This document shows positions 56,401 to 64,000 of a DNA stretch of 64,000 nt, in pieces. The notes under the pieces are model-generated. The model saw only the letters and a list, made by a program, of their open reading frames with translations, did not search any database and was not told the origin of the DNA. The stretch is from assembly GCA_015680685.1 (NCBI GenBank), contig MNCI01003064.1, positions 1 to 64,000 on the forward strand, written 5' to 3'. Position 1 is the stretch's first letter. Each line of letters begins with the position of its first letter. Origin of the DNA: Gnetum montanum. Taxonomy: Eukaryota > Streptophyta > Gnetopsida > Gnetales > Gnetaceae. Made by a program: the position numbers and the translations under genes.

Positions 56401-57919
56401 TGGAGAGGAAGTAGAGTCTCCTTTGAATAAAATAGACGCTAGTCTCTGAAAAGAAAAAGTGCCACTGTGTGACGAAGAGGTCCTTACAGATTTAGCAAGG
56501 ACCTCTGCCAAGGCTACCACTATCGTCTTGCATCAGCCAAAAGGGAGACCACAATCGAATGCTGGTGAGTTTGGCAATATGTCTGCCTTTTCATAGTCCA
56601 TTTTGGCCATTACTAATATGTTTAGTCATGTAATAAGTGCTACTATTGATGCTGCAGGACACTCTCCAATTCGTGTGGAGTCGTGGGCCAAGATCCCTAA
56701 CAAACTTACGTTCGTGCATGGAATCATTCATGACATGATCATCCACCTTTAGCAAGAGGATCCTAATGTGGGTAAGTAATAGTGTTAGGTGCTCTTATGT
56801 TGTTATGCTAGAATTTTTTGAGTTCACTATTCTTGCTATGCTAACGCGATTGCTACGCTCTTTGTGTCATGGTAGCCTCTTAGCTCAAATGGGACTTGAC
56901 ATGACCTTTGAAAGTCGGTGTTGTGCCTACATTCATAGATTACATGACCAAGGTGTCGTGTCGCATGTATGACAAGGCTTGCAACTGCGTTTTGCACTTG
57001 ACACGTTCCTTGTGGGAGTATAAGCACATTAACGAGGACCTATGGAAATGGGTCCAAAGGACTGAACAAAGAGAGGTCAACTTGGTCATCGAAGTGGAGG
57101 ATCTCAGGTCGAGGAACAAGTTCCTAATAGCCTATGACACAAATAATGAGGATTGACACATGGCTGTGATAGACTACCCCAGAATTTGGACTGTCACACG
57201 TCAGAACATTGAAGCCACTTGCGAGATAATCAAACAACGGATGCAAATGGACTTGCTAGCGTAGAACTATCAAGATCTGAAAGCCTTCAGCACCAAGGTT
57301 TATGAATGGGGGCAGTCCCAGACAAAACATAAACATATGTATAAATGGAAAAATTCCACCCATTGTAAACTATACAGGGACACTGCTGTGGAGGCATTTA
57401 CTTATGAAGCATGCGTAAATGCCATCGACACTTCTGGGGCCTATGGAAAGTTCAAAGAGTAGGTAAAGGTTACAGAATCTCCTAACCTAAAGGTGGACCT
57501 TCCCACAGGAGAGATCGCAACCATCTCCTTTTCTTTAGGACCACCATGGTGGACAACCATTGAAAGGGAGAGAGCTGCTGCAGATGTTGAACCAAGCAAT
57601 AGACGTTGGATGGATATCACAATAGAGGAGGTCTAGCATTGCCTCAGGCTTGGTTTAGACTAGATACCCTTTGAGACGGATGTAGGCCCTTCTCAGGTTA
57701 GTTACTTTCTACCATGTTAATGCTTGTGCTCTATCGTAGTGTGCATTTGTTGCCCTAGCTGACCACTTCACTCCTACGATGTAGGCTCCAGATGTGGATG
57801 TAGGGCCCGTAGAAGGAGGAAATGAAGAAGCGATAGAGGGTAGCATAGGGGAAGGTGATGCAAAAGGCAACGATGAAAAAATGAAAGACAAAGATGATGC
57901 GAGCAGAGACAACCCATGA
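53461..57919 (+). pseudogene. Spliced antisense gene nested between Tat protease and RT; product unknown
   Basis: Plus-strand gene opposite to the host retroelement. Proposed exons: 53461-53579 (starts MAPKKKCKN, nuclear-signal-like), 54218-54571, 54659-54936, 55032-56084, 56211-56564, 56658-56771, 56876-57696, 57785-57919 (TGA). Strong splice signals include GTGAGT at 56565, GCTGCAG before 56658, GTAAGT at 56772 and GATGTAG before 57785. The last four junctions close in phase, as does 54936/55032. The junctions after exons 1 and 2 do not close, implying small indels or wrong ends. Total about 1,070 codons. Exon 4 has the best kept stretch (NSFFEKVGRFHMHIRGMRVV at about 55243), exon 5 is Glu-rich, the last exon is acidic. 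About twenty in-frame stops, mostly TAG/TGA, make this copy a pseudogene. I do not recognise the family. Confidence 0.65.
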
Positions 57920-57997
57920 TAGCATGGGATTTCTTTTTGAAAATTTTGAATTTTTGGAACAAATTTTGGAAACATTGTTTAAACGAAAATAGTTTTG

Positions 57998-58003
57998 AAT
58001 AAA
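57998..58003 (+). terminator. Poly(A) signal of the antisense gene
   Basis: AATAAA 79 bp after the stop codon, with a second AAATAAA at about 58014. This is consistent with an independent plus-strand transcription unit ending before the repeat array. Confidence 0.45.
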
Positions 58004-58084
58004 GAAAAGAGGAAAATAAATTTATTTTGCACTAACTTATGCATTGCATGTGCTATGTTTTGTAAAAAATGATTATGCTTTTAT

Positions 58085-58290
58085 GTGCTAGTTTTAGGCC
58101 ATTTTGGGACTTCGTGTAACATGCTAGAGAGATGATACATCAACAACTTGAACAACAACTGACTAGTAACTCATGCTACTTTTAGGCCATTTCAGGCCAT
58201 TGGTAGTTTTAGGCTGTTTCAGGCCATTGCTAGTTTTAGGAGGTTTTGGGCCATAGCTAGTTTTAGGCTATTTCAGGCCATAGCGTAGCA
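58085..58290. repeat. Tandem repeats, TAGTTTTAGGCCATTTC type
   Basis: Five to six copies of TAGTTTTAGGCCATTTCAGGCCAT-like units, about 30 bp each. They mirror the GCTAGTTTAAGGTC array on the other side of the antisense gene (52940-53125). A related pair of units (TTTTAGGCCATGGT) occurs at 17224-17273. Confidence 0.75.
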
Positions 58291-58679
58291 TGCCAAAAGG
58301 GATGATATGTTAACCAAGCAAAAAATGGTGAATGTGAAAGGGATTACAATTGGGTGGGAAGAAATGGGGTTGCTACACTATGTGTAGCTACTTCTTGACT
58401 CATCGTGGGTTGATCGGAACGTAAGGCCGAGGTGTTTCACCAAGGCCCTCATTCACATCGTTGTCCCCCACTTGGAAGGGCAACTCAATCCATGCACTTT
58501 TGTTTTGGTAACCAGCTTGTTGAGCTGATTCTCGCATTGGACGTTCAATGTGTGTGTGAGAAAGCATTTCATTCTCAGAGGTTACAACCTCTGAACCCTA
58601 CTCCATGTCCACGTTACTAATTGCTTGGACTGCTACTTCATTAGCATGGATCACCACTTCCTTGCCTACGTATGGTAGG
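58291..58679 (-). other. Tail of Tat protease frame; probable position of pol-intron donor
   Basis: The minus-strand protease frame continues loosely (VGKEVVIHANEVAVQAI near 58600-58670) before fading. The 5' splice site of the proposed Ogre-type intron should lie here, but several GT dinucleotides compete and I cannot choose one. Confidence 0.35.
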
Positions 58680-59230
58680 TGGATTTCCTAGTGTATAGGC
58701 GAGGAGATGGCCCTGAGTTGTGCTAACCATGATCTCCCCAAGATCAGGATAAACCCAGGCATTTCCTCAACCATGATGAATGTTGTGTTTGTGGAGAACT
58801 AGTCCCCTACTACAAAGTCTATGTAGACTATGCTTTCCACTAGGACGCGTGCCCCGTTGAATGACCTTAGACACGACGTTGCTATGGGTTTGATCTAGTC
58901 GACCAAGACCAAATTATCCATAATAGGGAAGGGGATGAAGTTCGTGGAAGCCCCATCATCAATGTGTACCCTTCTGATCCAGTGTTGGCCGACCTGAATT
59001 GTGATGAAAAGGGATGCCGTGGTCACCTAACCCCTTTCGGGATCTTCCCTAATGGCATTGTTACTGAAAGTCAATTGGGATGGTGCAAGCTCTGCAAGTA
59101 CAGAGGGAAGCATGATTGAGTGGATCTCTTCCTCTTCCTCTAGAATGTATTCATTGACTAGAATCACTATTAACATGCGAATCAAAGCCTTGCGATGGGG
59201 GACAGATGTCATGATCAGGTCGTACAGCCT
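58680..59230 (-). pseudogene. Tat-lineage protease
   Basis: Aspartic protease between gag and the intron. Minus frame: VHIDDGASTNFIPFPIMD (about 58925-58980), with D-D-G where most relatives have D-T/S-G, then LRSFNGARVLVESIVYIDFV (about 58810-58880). GFILILGRSWLAQLRAISS (about 58700-58765) is the LGRxxL signature. Three TAG/TGA stops replace probable Trp, Gln or Arg codons. The Glu-rich EYILEEEEEIHS (about 59125-59165) forms the linker from gag. Confidence 0.8.
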
Positions 59231-59259
59231 CAGTGTAGTGTTTTTCTATTTTAGAACTT

Positions 59260-62193
59260 TCTTGTCCTAAGTGAGGGCATCCATAAGGTCTTGGACACCA
59301 CCTGTTTAATGCTTTCATCCTCTTTGATTCATCCCAGAAGATGAATTTCCTGAGGAGGGGCAACTTCGGATCTAGGTTCAGACCCTTTTTGATAGGGCGG
59401 CACGGACTGCGCTGTTATAGCAAAGTTTGTCTTTGGTGATGGGGGTGCAGATGCAGGGGGTGGAGATGTAGGCATGAGGACACCTTGGGTGGCACTCCCC
59501 TTTGATGCCTCACCCACGAAACACACTTCTCATTTTTTAGGATGAGAAGTTTGTTCAATTGTCTTATGCGGGGCAAGGGCTATCGAATGAGTTAGCCTCC
59601 TAATGATGAAAGGAGCTAATGGTGTTAGCAGGTGAAGTGGCATAATTTTGCTAATAGGTGGCATAGAGATGGATGCCCATGGAGGGACTCTCAGGATGAA
59701 CAGCTGTTGTGAGCTTTGATTAGCCACTCGTGGTACTGGTGCACTACGTTAAGGCACACGGACCACGAATGGTTGCTGGGGTGGGCTAGGATCACTATCA
59801 ATACCAATGGAATTGTTGACGTAACTGACATTATTGGCATTGATGGGATCTGTGTAGACATGCATAGATTGGTTTTTGGGTCATACCGGGTTGCTTTCGT
59901 CCAACACCAATTTTTCCTGGTCAATCAATCTCTGGATGTCGTCCTGCAACATCGGACAGTAATCCATGTTGTGACCACATTGTTAGTGGTAGTCACAAAA
60001 CCTGTCCAGTCGGAAACCCTTAGGAACTTGGGGCTCATTGGGTAGGGCCAAAGAGGGGTTCCTAAGGAGCTCACAGCAGCATTGATGCTTTTTGATTACT
60101 TCTTAAGAAATTTGGTTGTATTGCATGCGCCCCATTTCCAATAGCTGCTTTAGAAGTTTCGAAGGATTAAGAGGTAGTGGGGTGTACTTTGAGTGATCTT
60201 TATGTTCAAATTTTGGTTTTGGTTGTGTAGATGTCTTAGGTGCAGGAATTGGAGGTTGCGACATGTCGCCCTACTTGGGCATGGGGTTAGCTGTTGGTAC
60301 GAATGGTTTCTTGTTGCCCTTGTTACCATTGTTACTAGGTCTAGGCTTGGCCTCGGTCACCACAGCATCCACTGTGGTTGTTGGGACCTTATCCTTGTCC
60401 TTCCTTATGAAGGTGTTTTTGTAAGTGATGTAGGCTGGGTATTTGCTCACCTCAGCTGCATCCTGTATACTCTTTGTCTAAGCAAAGGCTTCACTAAGAG
60501 TGTAAGGAATGAGGTAGTACAATTTAGACTTGATAAAGTCGTTCACTGCACCCTTAAACATGGCCAATAGGTGGGCCTTCGTGATGGGCTTGCAGATTTC
60601 ATTAAGGGTTATGCTCCAGCACTGGATGAACTTCTGGACTGGTTCCAGAGGCTCTTGCTTTACACTCATTAGTTGATCCAACGTGATTTATGGCTTCAAG
60701 TTATACTTGAAGCATGTCATGAACTAGGTTAGAAGCTCTTCTAGAGTTGAAATGGATGAGCGTGGTAGCATGTGATACCAATCTAAGGATTTCCCTGCTA
60801 GGGACATGGCAAAGACACAAATGATCGTGTGAAGCCATTATTGCAATAGGAGAGACTCAAACCTAAAGGTAACTGGATGTGCATTGGGATCTCCTTCCCC
60901 ATCGTACTTCATGAAGTGTAGGAGAGACATCACTGGGGGTAACGTCAGATTAGGGATAGCAGGGCTGATGGGGTCATCCTGGTAAAAGTTCATGACTTGT
61001 ACCATGTTGGATGCGACAGACTTGAGGCATTTGATTTCCTTAGTGAGGATCTGGATAAGTTGGAACGCTTGATCCAGACCCTGCAATGGTGTGGGTATTT
61101 GAGGAACTACCGAGGTAGTTCTCAAATGTGGAATGGCAGGGATAGTGGCTTGACCCATCGGTGGTATCGTTGGGGTAGCCCCTGCGAAAGGTGCTTCTTA
61201 CACTGTCCACCACCTGGCAAGTGGTGCTATTGGAGTAGCAACCATCGTTTGAGCCGCCGGATAAACTGCTTATGTCATCGACGGAATAGACCATAGCCCC
61301 GTGTTAGGTTGTATCATTTGCGGGGTTTGGTAGGTATGAGGGTGAACATAATGAGACATCTACGATGGTCGTGGAATAGGAGAAGAAGTGAATGGGGTCC
61401 ACCACGTGGACAGGCTTGGGCCCACTGTAGTGGGTGGAATAGATGTAAATGTAGGAATTGACATGGAAGTTGCATACTATTGCGAAGTAGGCACAGTGTG
61501 AACATGCGACAGGGTAGCTATGATTGGTGTCTGATGCGCTACAGGAATGGGCTATTGAATAGTTTGTAGAGGCATAGTTGCTGAAAATGACACAGGAGAA
61601 TAAGGGCGTTGATACGCTAGGAAGGTAACATGGCTACCCATTGCAGTTGTAGTTGCAGGCTGCATGACCATAGGTGTGATGACAAAGGGAACGGTGATAG
61701 ACAATGGATTGGCCCAGAAGGACTGGGTAGGAGGGACAGGAATGGGGTTGGTTTGATCTCCCTCGTAGGATTACAAATCAAGTTTCTCCTATCTTTCCTG
61801 AAAAGCATCATTCTAGTTAGACGTCGTGTCCTATTGCTCCATAAGCCTAGCCAACTAGATTAGTTAGTCTAGAAGCCTTTGGTTTGTCTGTGTCAAAAGT
61901 ATCTAAGTGTCGGGAGTGGGAACAAACTCCTTCCTGTCGTAGTAAGTGAACTTGAAGCTACATTTATCTTCAAGTTCATGTACATCCAAAGGCAGGTTTG
62001 CCTGAACCTTTACATAGAGGAAGCTATAGCACTCGTGTTGCTGGGCCAAGCCCTCAGGTCCTCGATTTTGGATCCTGAGGGATTGATGTGTTTCCAGCAT
62101 TGGGTTCAGTGGTTGTTCGGCACCAGTGATGCCTTGAACCATGATGGGAACCTCCACGTTCAAGGTATTAGCAACAGTAGTTGTGGAAGCCAT
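59260..62193 (-). pseudogene. Tat-lineage gag
   Basis: Starts with ATG at 62191-62193 (MASTTTVANTLNVEV). A Pro/Thr/Ser-rich N-terminal spacer (61300-61800) is followed by the capsid core: LTKEIKCLKSVASNMVQ, SLLHFMKYDGEGDPNAHPVT and FRFESLLLQ (60838-61060), then SLAGKSLDWYHMLPRSSIS and LDQLMSVKQEPLEPVQKFIQ, ending HLLAMFKGAVNDFIKSKLYY. The Tat-type zinc motif CDYH-x-QCGHNMDYCPML (about 59945-60000), followed by DDIQRLIDQEKLV, is diagnostic. A Pro-rich tail (59330-59920) leads to protease. The frame is interrupted by about fifteen stops. Confidence 0.85.
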
Positions 62194-62299
62194 TGCTACT
62201 AAGCTAAATAGCTTTGCAAATGAAAAAATCAAGGGAATCAAAAAGCTAAGAAGTTTTGCGAATGAGAAGAGAAAAAATGTTGGCAAGCAACCAAAAAGA

Positions 62300-62596
62300 A
62301 GGCTTTATGTCTTGAAGGGCTCCTGAGGAACCATCGAGGTGATCGATCTGTACCACACGATGCGTAAACAATCGCCAAAGGGTGTCACGTTTACGCTAGT
62401 GTGAGATAGGGTACAGAAGGCTTACAAGACTACCATAAAAAAGGCAAGTCAACTGGCAATTAGGGGCTTTATGTCCTTTAGGGTTCCCAATAAATCATTG
62501 AGGTGATCGATCTGCACCACATAACACGTAAAAAATCATAGACGGGTGTGACATTTAAGCTAATGCGTATTAGGGTGCAGAAGGCTTACAAGACTA
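62300..62596 (-). repeat. Tandem duplication in the Tat 5' leader, period about 164 bp
   Basis: Two copies of a unit marked by GGTGATCGATCTG (62338 and 62502), each ending in GTACAGAAGGCTTACAAGACTA or a near variant. They lie between gag and 5' LTR, where the packaging and primer sites should be. No clear primer-binding site was recognised next to the LTR. The second copy runs up to the LTR end, so the duplication may include it. Confidence 0.75.
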
Positions 62597-64000
62597 CGCC
62601 GAGGGGCCTTCGATCACTGGTAGTCTCGACCCTATTTTCATAGGAGGGCCATGTTGGATGGAATAGGAATGGGGCACCTTAAACGGTCTAGTCAATCAGA
62701 CAGGGACTTAGTCAGTGTCTATATAACCTTTTGCAATGTGTAATTTAAAAGCGAGATTGATAACGCGAAGGAATGCTTAAATGCAAAAGAAGTAGAAAAT
62801 AATGGAAAATGAAATAGTAAATAGGAAATAATGTAAACTACGGTTAGAAAAATGCATCGCTTCGAAGCTATGACCTTGCTCTGTAAAGATGGATGCAGTT
62901 GGTTGCACAGCGTTGGGAAGTGCAGAGATCCCGAGAGTAACCAAGACATGTAGAGGAAGAGGGTTGTGTGCTTGAACATGGACTCAATCGTCAAAAATGA
63001 GAGTCTCTACCAAGGTGGTAGAAAAGAACAAAAGAAAATGCTAGCTAAGAATGCTAACTATTTGCAATGTCAAATAGAAAGCTTACAATGTTTAGGATTA
63101 CAGTGCCAACTTTTTGCTTGTTAGCCAATAACACTGTTAGCCGACCAGAGTGCCGAGAAAATAGACTGCGAACTGAAAAATTATGAAAAAAGGAGATGCC
63201 AAAAGTGTGAAAAGATTCAGAATGTACTAGTGCCCCAGCCATCTAGAGAGAGACTTTAAGCATTTCTAATTAGGGTATTTATAGGACTAATGGCGTACGA
63301 AAGATGCAGTTTGGACGCCACGTTCCTTGGGCCTATGCTGACTTGTTCATGATGCACGTGCCTACATGACCATTGGGCAAGCCTACCATACTATAATTAC
63401 AAACTTGCCACATAATAATTATGCTATAAGAGCAACGGTGCAATTAGGTGATGTGCATTAATGTCATGTAACCGCTTGCCACGCCCTGCCATGCTTTGTA
63501 GTGTAGCATGTTTGGCCTAGTGTGGCATCTTGTCACACTATGCTATGCTACGTAGTGTAGTTTAGTGTAGCCACCGGTTCGAAGAAAATAATTTGCGTTG
63601 TGTCTTGCTACATTCGTCAAAAACCTTTGCAGTGTTGCGATTACTGGTCATAGATTCGCTATGCTATGCTACTCTATGTAGCATATCATAGCGTAGCAAC
63701 TATTTTTAGCTGCAAAAAACATTGCCAATATGAAAACTTTGTCTTTTGCACTACGAAGTTTGTGAACTTGTTGATCCCACCCTTTGAGATGCCTTTTATT
63801 AACTCCCACAGAATTTCTACTCCACGATGTGCCATGTAGCTTAGCATAGGATAGCAGCAAACATGACTTGATTTTGGCAAAGTTTGCTACTTTCTGATGG
63901 AAGAAGACATTGCCGAAGGACTTGGAGTTAGGTGAAGGGATTGGTCGTCCATCTTTTTCTACGCTGTGTGGCACAGTGTAGCATAGCACTATGCTTCTGC
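62597..64000 (-). repeat. 5' LTR of the Tat element, truncated by window end
   Basis: Direct repeat of 46203-47606: same TATA region (63275-63284), same GCTATGCTA/TAGCATAGC clusters (63535-63700, 63840-63860, 63960-63990) and the same open segments. It is cut by the window end, about 190 bp before the predicted LTR start. The distance from 46203 makes the element at least 17.8 kb. Confidence 0.85.

Noticed and set aside
1-64000. CRISPR arrays, bacterial operons, rRNA or tRNA genes
   Set aside because: Nothing with regular spacers or operon structure was seen. The repeats found are LTRs, inverted repeats and minisatellites of a plant nuclear genome. No cloverleaf was recognised by eye.

Overview
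The window looks like plant nuclear DNA from a large, repeat-filled genome. Almost all of it is decayed retrotransposon sequence, one on top of another. The only convincing host coding sequence is a CW zinc finger plus methyl-CpG-binding-domain (MBD) exon, a domain pairing I know from land plants. The lack of compact genes, the age of the insertions and the size of one element suggest a gymnosperm-type genome, but that is inference. Most coding remnants carry in-frame stops, often TAG or TGA where Trp, Gln or Arg is expected, and small frameshifts. They are therefore annotated as pseudogenes.

Left part (1-25 kb). A minus-strand, pol-less Athila-like element (D, 1-3869) is followed by a minus-strand Ty1/copia fragment (about 4790-7260) and a minus-strand Athila-like element with its 5' LTR (C, 7290-14537). 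Next come an L1-type LINE tail, a 3' end of another Athila-like relative (G), a CCR4/Angel-like exonuclease pseudogene whose 5' part also lies in inverted orientation, a copia RNase H fragment, a second 150-bp inverted repeat, a non-LTR RT fragment, and the MBD exon (23378-24076, minus).

Middle (25.4-44.1 kb). A plus-strand Ty3/gypsy gag gene (E) is cut in two at 26011/43119. The insert begins TGATGAG, ends CTCATCA, and is flanked by CTTTA/CTCTA, a likely 5-bp target duplication. The insert is Athila-like element B (minus strand). A pol-deleted relative, A (plus strand, 26124-33198), sits inside B's 3' LTR. A, B, C and D share LTRs starting TGAT, tRNA-Asp-type primer sites, clusters of GATATC-like palindromes and a TATAAATA box. 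A and B share a 1.9-kb region between pol and 3' LTR that contains conserved reading-frame segments.

Right part (46.2-64 kb). A giant minus-strand element of the Tat lineage, LTR about 1.6 kb, has gag, protease, RT, RNase H, a second 'archaeal-type' RNase H and integrase. A good 3' splice site sits just before the RT module, as expected for the Ogre-type pol intron. The 5.7 kb between protease and RT holds a separate plus-strand gene with its own TATA-like box, about eight exons with good splice signals, a stop codon and a poly(A) signal. Intron phase closes across the five downstream exons. I do not recognise its product. It is the most interesting object in the window.
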